Shown: in pieces, positions 16,936 through 25,030 of the stretch
How the letters are laid out: every line of letters begins with the position of its first letter
Numbering within the stretch: position 1 is the stretch's first letter
IMG/VR virus record: IMGVR_UViG_3300028844_005393
Location: 1-64,000 of that record
Reading direction: 5' to 3' (one strand)
Length of the DNA: 64,000 bases
DNA from: a virus
The notes under the pieces: generated by a model
The model's database searches: none
Told to the model about the DNA's origin: nothing
The model's input: the letters and a program-made list of their open reading frames with translations, nothing else
Translations under genes and position numbers: made by a program

Positions 16936-17330
16936 TGGGATCATTATACGATATCGGAAACTTTAGATATAAGCACTTTACATTCTTTTCATGTAAAACA
17001 AGTGAAGACGATAAAACGTGTGACGCCGCACCACCCAACTCAGTAGATAAAAACGGAGACACCATTGATGAGGTTATAGAATTTCTTGATCGTGTATGGC
17101 CACACAAAGGTATTTTTATTGGGGACAGCTCTGAAGGTGATTATAGTTTCGTAACATATGTGCATCAAAATACACAGAAAATTGAAGTAAAACAAATTTA
17201 TGTATACAAACGTGTTCGTGCAATAAATGTATCTGAAAGTACCGCATCAGCAACTAAGTATGTATTAGTATGGGAACGTGTAATGGACCCAGTTAAGTCA
17301 CTTAAACCAGGAATTACACAGAATATTTAA
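16935..17330 (+). CDS. Free-standing copy of the fibre C-terminal domain
   Basis: A 131-aa protein whose centre (IEFLDRVWPHKG, YSFVTYVHQNTQKIEVKQ, then KYVLVWERV) aligns by eye with the last 75 residues of the preceding 631-aa protein (FLKVAWPDAG, VITFIIEYTQDNKAVTKFE, NWNYVRKL). It starts on the stop codon of that gene. The paralogy suggests that duplication released the domain as a separate subunit, perhaps a cap or heteromeric partner of the fibre. No function is known. Confidence 0.65.
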   Translation: MGSLYDIGNFRYKHFTFFSCKTSEDDKTCDAAPPNSVDKNGDTIDEVIEFLDRVWPHKGIFIGDSSEGDYSFVTYVHQNTQKIEVKQIYVYKRVRAINVSESTASATKYVLVWERVMDPVKSLKPGITQNI

Positions 17331-17344
17331 GGAAAGAAAAGGTT

Positions 17345-19579
17345 ATGTCAAACTCAGCATTCAATATGTCAAAGTGTGGTTCAAGTGGAGGACGAGGTGG
17401 TGCTTGTAATCCAAGTGGTTGGGCCAAAATACAAGACAAAGGTGGAAACGATTTAACAATCGTATCAGATGATAAATTACGATCAGCACTTAGAGAAATC
17501 CACACCGAATATTATGGAGATAATAAAGAAGTAGGCGGTTTGAGTGCGGTTAAAGATCACGTTGACCTTGTGTACGATTGCCCCAAAGTAGGTGATGCGA
17601 TCTTTTACAATCCTGATAAAAAGGGGTGGGACTTGGCATCGGCAGAACTAGATAACTCAAACTACTTTGACACAGAAAGATTAATTGAATCACTTGCAGT
17701 TGTAGAGAAAGTGTTAGTTGAATGTAAGCAAGGGGACACAAGTTCCACAAACCAAAGACATCCAGCACGCGTTGTGTTTTTTGGAAAAATAACATTTTCA
17801 AGCGAAACCACCAAACTACAACCTGGGATCGTATATTACCTGGCAGATACAATTGCTTTATTAAACGAAGCACAAGAAACAAGCAAACAATCCGCAACGG
17901 GTGGTTTAGTTGACACAGGAACCTGGAAACGAGTTGGGTCAAACGTAGTACATTCTAATTATGAACCAACTATAAGTAAACCTGTTTTCGTTGCAACAGG
18001 TGAGCACACCGCAATTGTAACAAATTACAGACCCCTAACAGGATCACCAACGGGAGGTCGTGAACTTTCCGAAGAATATAAAATCAAAGTTGACCCACAT
18101 CTATATACAGAATCGGGTACCGGTAAGATATTGTACACAGGATGGAAAATCAAGGTGGAAAACACAGGTACCGTTACAAGTAGAAATAATCTTGTTGTGG
18201 AAATTGCATACAATAAACTTGAAGGTACTCAAGAAAGAAGAGAGTATTCTGATAAAAATGTTCAACTTCCAACACTCATGGGTTCTGAAATTTATGTTTA
18301 TCATGTGGATATTGGTGTATTGCACAATGAAGCAGAAGCAAATGTAAAAGATGATGATACAATTGTCTCTCACAAAACCGTTGATTTCATTCCAAATCAA
18401 TTTCTCGAAAACACGGGTATCGGTGAAGTTACTGTAAAACTGAAAGTGATGACACAATCAACTGCAAATATTGACTTCAACGATAGATACAATTCACCCG
18501 AAGTTCTGCTTGCTAATCAAGATGAAATGAAAAAGAGTAGAATTGTACCAACCCTTTCGTGGACAGGTAGTTGTGCTGACAATCTTCAAAACGAAAACGA
18601 CATATACGTAAAAGGAAGTACTGTCCTTCCTGCTAACAATGTTAAATACGAAGAAGGTTCTGTATTTGAAATTAAATTGGCAGACTCCCAAATACCGGGA
18701 GTTGGAACAGATAATGTATATAAATTTAAAGTACCAATGCCATATAACATTGGATTTAAAATTGACGCACTCGTTGAAAGTAATGATGGTCAATACACAA
18801 ATGATAGTGAATGGTCACCTGTAACTGGAACATTTAAACTCTCACTTCCAAGCAAGGAAATGATAGAAATAATTCCAGTTACATCGGGTGGACAAACCGT
18901 AGTGGAGAAAACACTAAGAATTTCAGCTGTAACCCTAGACGGAAAATCACTACCATCTACACACTGGGCAAATGAATACTCGGTTGAACTTTTAAAGAAC
19001 AACAGAGTTGCTTGTCTGTCTAATTCATGTTGTATAGATGAATATGAACAATTTATACCAGAAAATTCTGCAAGTATATCAAAGAACATCACCCCAATTC
19101 TTACAAACGGTGACTCAGCACTTATTAACAATAAGAACGGAGCAAGATTTTATAGTAAATCGGTTAATGCTCAGTCATGGCAAGGTTCAAAATCAAGACT
19201 TGCTATATCGTGGAAGAACTTCAGAGAAAACACTGTATTCTGTTACCCACCAGTTGACACCGGAGATGAGGCTGCGTTTATGACAATATATGCTGACGAG
19301 GCACGTGTAATTGAGTCTATTGAGAATCACGAGAAGACAGACAACGAGTCGGCATTCTACGACCCAAGATACACACTCATGGAAATTGGTGCACAAAATA
19401 CATTAAATGGACAACTTGTAAGAGTTACTGTAAATTCCGGATCGAAAGTAGCAAACGCACCTGAAACTTGTTATGTATTCAAGTTCAAAGGTAGTTTACT
19501 TGGTACACACTTTACAATCAAGGAACTTAAACACCTTGACACATCCTTTTCGGGACGAACAATAGTTAAAAAGTCGTAA
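17345..19579 (+). CDS. Tail-fibre-like protein carrying one SWKNFRE module
   Basis: A 744-aa protein with GGAAAGAAAAGG before the ATG. Residues about 70-225 match the module of the 631-aa protein (VVFFGKITF, LQPGIVYYL, ISKPVFVAT, AIVTNYRPL). The middle (about 380-530) is beta-rich and unassigned. The last 170 residues are one copy of the SWKNFRE module: GARFYSKS, LAISWKNFREN, FMTIYADEA, EIGAQNTLNGQLVR and GSLLGTHFTIKEL. The same module occurs in both giant proteins further on. The gene ends exactly at the start of a glycosyltransferase gene. I infer a virion receptor-binding or decoration protein. Confidence 0.72.
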   Translation: MSNSAFNMSKCGSSGGRGGACNPSGWAKIQDKGGNDLTIVSDDKLRSALREIHTEYYGDNKEVGGLSAVKDHVDLVYDCPKVGDAIFYNPDKKGWDLASAELDNSNYFDTERLIESLAVVEKVLVECKQGDTSSTNQRHPARVVFFGKITFSSETTKLQPGIVYYLADTIALLNEAQETSKQSATGGLVDTGTWKRVGSNVVHSNYEPTISKPVFVATGEHTAIVTNYRPLTGSPTGGRELSEEYKIKVDPHLYTESGTGKILYTGWKIKVENTGTVTSRNNLVVEIAYNKLEGTQERREYSDKNVQLPTLMGSEIYVYHVDIGVLHNEAEANVKDDDTIVSHKTVDFIPNQFLENTGIGEVTVKLKVMTQSTANIDFNDRYNSPEVLLANQDEMKKSRIVPTLSWTGSCADNLQNENDIYVKGSTVLPANNVKYEEGSVFEIKLADSQIPGVGTDNVYKFKVPMPYNIGFKIDALVESNDGQYTNDSEWSPVTGTFKLSLPSKEMIEIIPVTSGGQTVVEKTLRISAVTLDGKSLPSTHWANEYSVELLKNNRVACLSNSCCIDEYEQFIPENSASISKNITPILTNGDSALINNKNGARFYSKSVNAQSWQGSKSRLAISWKNFRENTVFCYPPVDTGDEAAFMTIYADEARVIESIENHEKTDNESAFYDPRYTLMEIGAQNTLNGQLVRVTVNSGSKVANAPETCYVFKFKGSLLGTHFTIKELKHLDTSFSGRTIVKKS

Positions 19580-20305
19580 ATGGATATAGGGATTATAATT
19601 CCCATATATAACTTATGCGAATACAGACAACGAAGTCTCGCATTCAATTTACACCATTTGTCTAATTCTAAATTATACAGAAATGTAGTTATAGTTGAAC
19701 AACACAGTCCATCAACCAATTCCTACGACATAATCCAAAGATTTCCAGGTATAGAACACAAGATTTTTCATATAGAATCTGATGTATTTAATAAGTCTGT
19801 ATTATTAAATCGTTATATAAACGATTGTACCTTTTCATATATATGGATGTTAGATGTAGATGTTTATTTAGATGTAGATTATGTAACATCTCAAGTACCA
19901 AGTAATTCACATTTGATTAGACCTTATGAATTTATTCAAAATTTAAATGAAAAAGAATCCGATCATTTGCTAAAAACAACATACATAAAATTTGATGAAG
20001 TCCGAAGGGAAGTAAACAATGCGTTTGGTAAATATAGTTTCATAATCAACACAGATTTAATTAAAAGTATAGGTGGGTATGATGAAGCATACGAAGGGTG
20101 GGGATTTCAAGACCTAGACTTAATGAGCAGATTGCCCAAAGACATAGTGCACGGATACACTAAAAATATTGCATTTCATTTATACCACCCAACTGCTTCA
20201 AGAAAAAAATATAATAAAAACAAAGAATTATTTAACAAAAAAGGAAACTTTAAAAAACTTGTCCCTAGAAAAAAGAAAATACTTGATAAAAATAAAAATA
20301 TATAA
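19580..20305 (+). CDS. Glycosyltransferase, family 2/galactosyltransferase-like
   Basis: A 241-aa GT-A enzyme. It starts MDIGIIIPIYNL (family 2 N-terminus), has the metal-binding WMLDVDVYL (DxD near residue 93) and the acceptor signature GGYDEAYEGWGFQDLDL near residue 170, typical of the N-terminal galactosyltransferase group, with the catalytic ED/QD pair. The C-terminus is strongly basic. The ATG follows the stop of the fibre gene without a gap. Its place next to a fibre gene, far from the minus-strand glycan island, raises the possibility that it glycosylates a virion protein. Confidence 0.87.
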   Translation: MDIGIIIPIYNLCEYRQRSLAFNLHHLSNSKLYRNVVIVEQHSPSTNSYDIIQRFPGIEHKIFHIESDVFNKSVLLNRYINDCTFSYIWMLDVDVYLDVDYVTSQVPSNSHLIRPYEFIQNLNEKESDHLLKTTYIKFDEVRREVNNAFGKYSFIINTDLIKSIGGYDEAYEGWGFQDLDLMSRLPKDIVHGYTKNIAFHLYHPTASRKKYNKNKELFNKKGNFKKLVPRKKKILDKNKNI

Positions 20306-20319
20306 TATAATTTTATATT

Positions 20320-20991
20320 ATGAAAAAATATACCGAATCACAACTAGAAGACAACTACAAGCAATACTTAAAATTTATAGACGACACCTTTACTGGTGAA
20401 CGTAAAGAAAAAATGCTCCATATGTTTGGAACAGATGACGGATGTTTGGGACTACGTGCTTTAATATCTCCTGCGAGTAGCATTGATCGTTTTCACAATG
20501 CTTATGACGGAGGATACATTGACCATGTACTCGGTGTATGTAAAACCGTTCGTGGAGTTAAGGTACTCTTACAAAGCATTGGGGCAAATGTTGATTTTAC
20601 AGATGACGAAATGATGTTCTCTGCGTTTCACCACGATCTAGGAAAACTTGGTTCACTTGACGGAGAACAATATGTTCACAACGAAAGTGAGTGGCATAGA
20701 AAAAATCAAGGAAAACTATACAATATAAACCCAGATATACATTGGATGTCTGTTACGGATAGAAGTGTTTGGTTGCTACAACACTTTGATATTAAAATTA
20801 CCGAGAAAGAATTTTTAGCAATTAAACTTTCAGACGGAATGTACGATGAAGCAAACCCACAATACCTTAAAGCATTTTCAAAGGAGGTTGGACTTAAAAC
20901 AGAATTACCACGAGTGATTCATTGGGCTGACCACATGACCTGCCTTGCAGAAAAATCAAATATGGAAGACATAATGAAGTTTGATCCTTGA
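20320..20991 (+). CDS. HD-domain hydrolase
   Basis: A 223-aa protein with the HD metal-binding set: GGYIDHVLGVC near residue 67 (first His), FHHDLGKLG near residue 106 (the HD doublet) and the later Asp in HWADHM near residue 207. HD proteins hydrolyse phosphate esters of nucleotides or cyclic nucleotides. Residues between the motifs (HNESEWHRKNQGKLY) could set the substrate. Relatives are encoded in several marine phages. It may adjust nucleotide pools or host signalling; this is inference. Confidence 0.82.
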   Translation: MKKYTESQLEDNYKQYLKFIDDTFTGERKEKMLHMFGTDDGCLGLRALISPASSIDRFHNAYDGGYIDHVLGVCKTVRGVKVLLQSIGANVDFTDDEMMFSAFHHDLGKLGSLDGEQYVHNESEWHRKNQGKLYNINPDIHWMSVTDRSVWLLQHFDIKITEKEFLAIKLSDGMYDEANPQYLKAFSKEVGLKTELPRVIHWADHMTCLAEKSNMEDIMKFDP

Positions 20992-21092
20992 AAAATGAAA
21001 ATATAATAATATTTATCATTAGAATAATGCTCATCTGAGGTTATTCAACAAATGCTCAAAACGAGATTTGTAACTCAAAAAAGAAAAGTAAA
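20992..21092 (+). promoter_or_regulatory. Leader region of hsp20 with a possible 14-codon leader ORF
   Basis: The 101-nt leader contains an ATG at 21052 that opens a 14-codon frame (MLKTRFVTQKRKVK) preceded by GAGG at 21037-21040. Its TGA overlaps the hsp20 ATG as ATGA. The hsp20 start itself has only A-rich sequence upstream. Translational coupling through the short frame is therefore possible. The 5' part is A/T-rich and could hold a promoter. Confidence 0.35.
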
Positions 21093-21587
21093 ATGAAAAA
21101 GTATCAATATAAGTCCAATGGAACAGGACTAAATAAACACGTTCCAAATATGCGAGACGAATTCTTAACTCCATTTGATTCTCTGTTTGACAAAATGGTA
21201 AATCAAGCATTTCCAAATTTTGGTCAAGAATTTGGAGTTAATTTTTTTGGGAATAGTTCTTACCCACGAGTAAATGTAGCAGACCTAAGAGACGAAGTCT
21301 TGATAGAAGCAGAAATCGCAGGTCTAGGAAAAGATGATGTGTCTGTTGAATACGAAGATGGAATGCTTACCATTTCTGGAGAAAAAAAACCAGAATTAGA
21401 AAATCCTGAAATTAGGTATGTATACAAGGAACTAAAACGTTCATCTTTCAAACGTTCATTTAAAGTAGACGAGTCTACATTGAATGTAGAAAAAATATCT
21501 GCTAAGTTTGATAACGGTATACTAAATGTTAGAATTCCTAAGAAAGAGGTAGTTGAAACTAAAGCAAAAAAAGTAAAAATTTTGTAA
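21093..21587 (+). CDS. hsp20: Small heat shock protein Hsp20
   Basis: A 164-aa alpha-crystallin-type chaperone of the kind found in most marine T4-like phages. The N-terminal arm (residues 1-50) is followed by the crystallin domain: PRVNVADLRDEVLIEAEIAG, LTISGEKKP, RSSFKRSFKVDE and the family's closing block FDNGILNVRIPKK (A-x-x-x-N-G-x-L pattern). The C-terminal tail is Lys-rich with a final KVKIL that could serve as the I-x-I-type oligomer contact. Such chaperones hold unfolding proteins, and in phages may help virion assembly. A strong terminator follows directly. Confidence 0.95.
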   Translation: MKKYQYKSNGTGLNKHVPNMRDEFLTPFDSLFDKMVNQAFPNFGQEFGVNFFGNSSYPRVNVADLRDEVLIEAEIAGLGKDDVSVEYEDGMLTISGEKKPELENPEIRYVYKELKRSSFKRSFKVDESTLNVEKISAKFDNGILNVRIPKKEVVETKAKKVKIL

Positions 21588-21615
21588 AAAAACATTAAAA
21601 ACCCATTATAATTTG

Positions 21616-21645
21616 AGGAGGTAAAGAAATTTACCTCCTTTTTTT
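21616..21645 (+). terminator. Rho-independent terminator after hsp20
   Basis: A perfect 10-bp stem (AGGAGGTAAA, 21616-21625, paired with TTTACCTCCT, 21630-21639) around a GAAA tetraloop, followed by a run of seven T. It lies 28 nt after the hsp20 stop and before the next gene on the same strand. Confidence 0.92.
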
Positions 21646-21711
21646 ATAATTATATTATATTTATATTTGCTAGGGTTTGGAGAATATTTTAAAGAAAGCA
21701 TATATATTATT

Positions 21712-22806
21712 ATGAAGTTATTTACTGCTATAATCGGAGGACTTGCACTTGCAGTAGCAGGTACAGCTGCGTTCTTTTCCGTTAGAGGTATTGGGTTATT
21801 ATTTGCAGGTGCAGCCATTGCAGCCATGGTTATGGCAGGAGTCCTTGAGGCAGGGAAACTTGCAATGACTTCTTTTTTGTATCGTTATTGGGAAAGAATT
21901 CCAAGAATGTTAAAATGGTATTGCACACTTGCAGTTGTAGTTTTGATTGGAATTACCTCATTGGGTATTTATGGATTTTTAAGTGATGCATACGATGACA
22001 CACGATCAAGAGTTGAAATGCACGAAAATAACATAGAAACACTTAATAAAGAAATAGTAGTTATTGAAACCGAAATTGAAACACTTAAAAACACAGATGT
22101 AACGGTAGAAGATAAAAAGACTGAAACGATTGCAGGTTTTCAAAAAATTTATGATGATTTTGTAGCAGACGGAAGAAAAAGACAAGAAGCACTTGCCAAT
22201 AGAAACAAAACCGACACAGAATCAAGGGTACTGCGTAGACAACAACTAATGAATCGCCTTGCAGTATTAGATAAATCAAAAAGTGAATTGGAATCTAAAC
22301 CGGGTGGGTTGTTTAGTAACAACAAAAAGAAAATAGAAGAATTAAGGATAGCACAACAACCTGAAAGAGATTCTATTGCAAAATCACTATTAGCAATAAC
22401 AGAAGAAGAAACTTCCGCAACAAAATCATATAACGATGCTCTTACAAAGATTGATGATCAAATTTCAAGTGAATACGATAAATTTGTGGAAAAAGTAAAT
22501 GGTCTTCGTGATACAACAAACGATTTAGATAATGTAACTATCATAGAAGACAAGTATGATAAAATAAAAGAAAACCAAGCAGAGATATTAAAAGAAAAAG
22601 AAGGAATCCGTGCAACTGATATCGGTAGTTTTCGTTTTATTGCCGAATCATTTGGAATGCCAGTAGACCAAGTTGTAAAGTGGTTTATTATTGTAATTGT
22701 TTTGGTTTTTGATCCAGTTGCAGTTGCACTTGTACTTGCATATAATATCATGGTAGGTGGAAAACTGACTCGTAACGAAGAGTTACCGAAAAAAAAAATT
22801 GGGTAG
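21712..22806 (+). CDS. Coiled-coil membrane protein (zero-frame product of a candidate frameshift gene)
   Basis: A 364-aa protein with three hydrophobic segments in the first 92 residues (about 2-22, 26-46 and 69-91), a long charged coiled coil (about 100-300) and a last membrane segment (about 325-352, [22 protein letters not shown] in outline). I chose the ATG at 21712; a TTG at 21667 would add 15 residues before the hydrophobic start. Proteins with this layout, including the FDPxAxALxxAYN ending, are common conserved proteins of large marine phages, with no known function. The frame ends in TAG at 22804-22806, directly after a run of ten A. The -1 frame beyond the run is open for 246 more codons, giving a possible 608-aa product. 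Confidence 0.82.
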   Translation: MKLFTAIIGGLALAVAGTAAFFSVRGIGLLFAGAAIAAMVMAGVLEAGKLAMTSFLYRYWERIPRMLKWYCTLAVVVLIGITSLGIYGFLSDAYDDTRSRVEMHENNIETLNKEIVVIETEIETLKNTDVTVEDKKTETIAGFQKIYDDFVADGRKRQEALANRNKTDTESRVLRRQQLMNRLAVLDKSKSELESKPGGLFSNNKKKIEELRIAQQPERDSIAKSLLAITEEETSATKSYNDALTKIDDQISSEYDKFVEKVNGLRDTTNDLDNVTIIEDKYDKIKENQAEILKEKEGIRATDIGSFRFIAESFGMPVDQVVKWFIIVIVLVFDPVAVALVLAYNIMVGGKLTRNEELPKKKIG

Positions 22807-22816
22807 ATAACCTACC
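22789..22816 (+). promoter_or_regulatory. Candidate -1 ribosomal frameshift site: A10 slippery run plus hairpin
   Basis: Ten A (22789-22798) read in frame as AAA AAA AAA A, containing the A-AAA-AAA slippery heptamer. Downstream, GGTAG (22802-22806) can pair with CTACC (22812-22816) around a 5-nt loop, and the zero-frame stop TAG lies inside the stem. A -1 shift enters the Pro/Thr-rich frame. Slippage of RNA polymerase on the A run is an alternative mechanism. Confidence 0.62.
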
Positions 22817-23537
22817 ATTTGCCGAAAATTTCCAAGAAGACGGAGATTTTATAGAAGATACCCCAACCCCAACACCAACTCCAAGTCCAGTTGTTTTAGT
22901 ACCAACTCCTACTCCAACACCAACTCCGACGCCGACTCCAACTCCGTATCCAACTCCTACTGAAACACCAAATCCGACTCCAACTCCGTCTCCAACTCCT
23001 ACTGAAACACCCACCCAAACACCAACACCGTCTCCAACTCCTACTCCTACTGAAACACCAACTCCTACTCCAACACCGTCTCCAACTCCTACTCCTACTG
23101 AAACACCAACTCAAACACCAACTCCTACTCCAACGCCGTCTCCAACTCCTACTCCAACGCCGTCTCCAACTCCTACTCCAACGCCGTCTCCCACTGAAAC
23201 ACCTGCCCCAACTCCATCCCCAAATAAACCTAAATTCGTAAGACCAACACCAGTACCAAATCGTCAAAATTTTAATGAAAATGTAATATCAACTCCAATG
23301 TACAATACAGAAGAACCTGAATCAAAAGGACCTTACTATGTTCCTTGGAAAAAAACATCTATGGATTTTTACAATAAAATAAAAGAATCAGACAACGATT
23401 CTCATTACGCAAACACACGATACAAGTCTTTAAACGGGTATATAACAGGAAGTACAATTGGAAATGTTCCTGTAAAAGACACGAAATCTGAGGAAAAGAA
23501 AGATGATAATAGTGCAAATACTGAAGATAATAAATAA
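22797..23537 (+). CDS. -1 frame extension: Pro/Thr-rich tail of the coiled-coil membrane protein
   Basis: An open frame of 246 codons with no ATG until 23298 and no plausible alternative start; upstream in this frame stops occur at 22773-22775. It reads [18 protein letters not shown], then about 120 residues of [14 protein letters not shown] repeats, then a folded-looking end ([19 protein letters not shown]) and a charged tail. It overlaps the membrane protein gene at the A10 run, so the two are best read as one gene with a frameshift. The tail would follow the last membrane segment as an extended stalk ending in a small domain. If the A count is a sequencing error, the gene is simply one 608-residue frame. 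The opposite-strand Trp/Arg/Ser-rich frames here are shadows of the repeats. Confidence 0.7.
   Translation, partial: NWVDNLPFAENFQEDGDFIEDTPTPTPTPSPVVLVPTPTPTPTPTPTPTPYPTPTETPNPTPTPSPTPTETPTQTPTPSPTPTPTETPTPTPTPSPTPTPTETPTQTPTPTPTPSPTPTPTPSPTPTPTPSPTETPAPTPSPNKPKFVRPTPVPNRQNFNENVISTPMYNTEEPESKGPYYVPWKKTSMDFYNKIKESDNDSHYANTRYKSLNGYITGSTIGNVPVKDTKSEEKKDDNSANTEDNK
22861..23226 (+). repeat. Short tandem repeats encoding Pro-Thr
   Basis: Imperfect 6-nt periodicity (CCAACT/CCTACT/CCGTCT) with higher-order units; one 24-bp unit, CCAACGCCGTCT followed by CCAACTCCTACT, recurs with little change three times between about 23131 and 23205. The repeat keeps the -1 frame open throughout. Confidence 0.85.
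23529..23536 (+). promoter_or_regulatory. Candidate late promoter box upstream of the small membrane protein
   Basis: AATAAATA overlaps the last codons of the Pro/Thr-rich frame and is 43 nt before the ATG at 23579. It fits NATAAATA, but chance matches are expected in this base composition. Confidence 0.28.
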
Positions 23538-23578
23538 TTTAGTTGACAATTATACTATTAACTGAGATATTTAGTCGG

Positions 23579-23863
23579 ATGAATATTGTTCTAAGTCCTT
23601 TAATAGTAGCAACTATCGCACTGATTGGTTTTATAATTATACTATTGTATATAATATATAATTTATATAAAAAAAATACCATATATGAGAACTGGACAGA
23701 GAATACGGTTGACAAGATAAATAATCTACAATCTGATATTAAAAACATAGACGACCGTGGCATTTTTGAAAAAGATGATGAAGTTGGGTCTATATTCGAA
23801 GAAATATCTAATTTGATAAAAGATTTTGATCATGATGTAAAATCAAATAACAAGGAACTATGA
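23579..23863 (+). CDS. Small membrane-anchored conserved phage protein
   Basis: A 94-aa protein with one N-terminal membrane helix (residues about 6-28) followed by a charged helical part. The stretch YENWTENTVDKINNLQSDIKN, then DDRGIFEKDDEVGSIFEEI, matches the pattern (EW...F, D-x-x-G-x-FE-x-DDEVG-x-IF) of a conserved small protein of marine T4-like phages. The ATG at 23579 is preferred to a TTG at 23543 because the longer form only adds residues before the helix. Its stop (TGA) overlaps the start region of the sigma factor gene. Function unknown. Confidence 0.7.
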   Translation: MNIVLSPLIVATIALIGFIIILLYIIYNLYKKNTIYENWTENTVDKINNLQSDIKNIDDRGIFEKDDEVGSIFEEISNLIKDFDHDVKSNNKEL

Positions 23864-24580
23864 GTGGAAACTGGTAAACGTAAACGAAAAAAGAAATCCA
23901 AAATATATTTTGGAAAAGATGCTGAAAACGCAATTATTAAATATAATCAAACTGAATGTGAGGTTGAACGGAATAAAATTTACAACGAGGGTATCTCGTA
24001 TCCATTCGATAAACTTGCAGAAAATATATTAAATACATTTAAATTTTCATATTTTCAATGCAGTCACATCGAAGTTCAACAAGAGGTAGTCAGCAATCTT
24101 GTCAGTAATATCCACAAATATAAACCTGATAACGGAAAGGCCTTTTCATATTTTAGTATAATTGCTAAAAACTTTTTGATTCTATATAACAACGGAAATT
24201 ACAGAAAATTCAAAAAACACGTAAGTGTAGATGATGACGAAACAACAAATGTTGACTTGGAATTGAGTTCTGTACCAACAAACCCCACCAATAAAAAAGA
24301 AATAACAGAGTTTTTTGGTCTAATGATTGATTTTTGGGATAATCATATAGAAAAGATATTTAAGAAAAAGAACGAACTCCAAATTGCGTATGCAGTTCTT
24401 GAGATATTCAGAAACTCAGATAGAATTGAAAACTTTAATAAAAAAGCACTGTATCTTTACATAAGAGAAATGACTAATTGTAAAACTCAAAATATTACAA
24501 AGGTTGTAAATAAAATGAAAGATATGCAAAAAAAGATACAAGTTGAATATAAAGAAACTGGATATGTAAAAAACGATTAG
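23864..24580 (+). CDS. 55: Late-transcription sigma factor, gp55-like
   Basis: A 238-aa divergent sigma factor. The basic N-terminus is followed by a helical region with HIEVQQEVVSNLVSNIHKYKP and GKAFSYFSIIAKNFLI, matching the gp55 equivalent of sigma region 2 where RNA polymerase and the late promoter box are contacted. T4 gp55 is about 185 aa; this one is longer at both ends. The start is GTG at 23864 with AAGGA about 8 nt upstream; the overlapping ATG at 23860 hits a stop after five codons. It would direct host RNA polymerase to TATAAATA-type promoters of the structural genes that follow. Confidence 0.82.
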   Translation: METGKRKRKKKSKIYFGKDAENAIIKYNQTECEVERNKIYNEGISYPFDKLAENILNTFKFSYFQCSHIEVQQEVVSNLVSNIHKYKPDNGKAFSYFSIIAKNFLILYNNGNYRKFKKHVSVDDDETTNVDLELSSVPTNPTNKKEITEFFGLMIDFWDNHIEKIFKKKNELQIAYAVLEIFRNSDRIENFNKKALYLYIREMTNCKTQNITKVVNKMKDMQKKIQVEYKETGYVKND

Positions 24581-24622
24581 TAGGAAATAATATAAAAAAT
24601 ATGTATATTCATATTTATATTT

Positions 24623-25030
24623 ATGGATACTGATAAAGAAATTTTTGACGGAAAAACATTTGCATCACTTGCAAAGGACATTTATTTTAATTCAACTCGT
24701 AAATCCGCACAAATAGATCAGTTAATCAAGGATTTAAGAACCATGATTAAAGATGCAGGTAGTGCAACGGTAATTGCACCGATGATAAAAGACTATATTG
24801 ATGTATCTGTAAAGAATGACGATCAACTTGTTAAGTTGTCCGCAGTTTTACAAAGATTTCTAGGTGGTTCTTCGTCATCTGAAGATGAAGGAGTTGGTTC
24901 GGGACTTACTGATAGTGAGAAAGAAGAACTTTTGAAAAGTGTAAAAAAAGAGGTGGGTGAGATAACTAAGATTGATACATCCTTAGACACCGATATTACA
25001 AAAATCAAGAAAGAGTCCGATTCACTATAA
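24623..25030 (+). CDS. Conserved marine T4-like structural-region protein
   Basis: A 135-aa protein: FDGKTFASLAKDIYFNS, then DLRTMIKDAGSATVIAPMIKDY and VKNDDQLVKLSAVLQRF, a pattern I associate with a conserved protein located just before the baseplate hub gene in marine T4-like phages. A Ser/Glu-rich linker (residues about 80-95) leads to a helical C-terminus with TEI-TKI repeats. Its stop overlaps the start of the hub gene by one base (TAATGG). The role is unknown; the position suggests a baseplate assembly factor. Confidence 0.7.
   Translation: MDTDKEIFDGKTFASLAKDIYFNSTRKSAQIDQLIKDLRTMIKDAGSATVIAPMIKDYIDVSVKNDDQLVKLSAVLQRFLGGSSSSEDEGVGSGLTDSEKEELLKSVKKEVGEITKIDTSLDTDITKIKKESDSL

Noticed and set aside
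21667-21711. TTG start 15 codons upstream for the coiled-coil membrane protein
   Set aside because: The ATG at 21712 begins directly at the first hydrophobic segment; the extension is only A/T-rich leader. The choice is not certain because both have weak ribosome-binding sites.
22896-23267. Minus-strand frames rich in Trp, Arg and Ser or in Gly and Val over the Pro/Thr repeats
   Set aside because: They are the reverse reading of the short repeats; their composition is fully explained by CCAACT-type units, and the plus-strand -1 frame is the sensible one.
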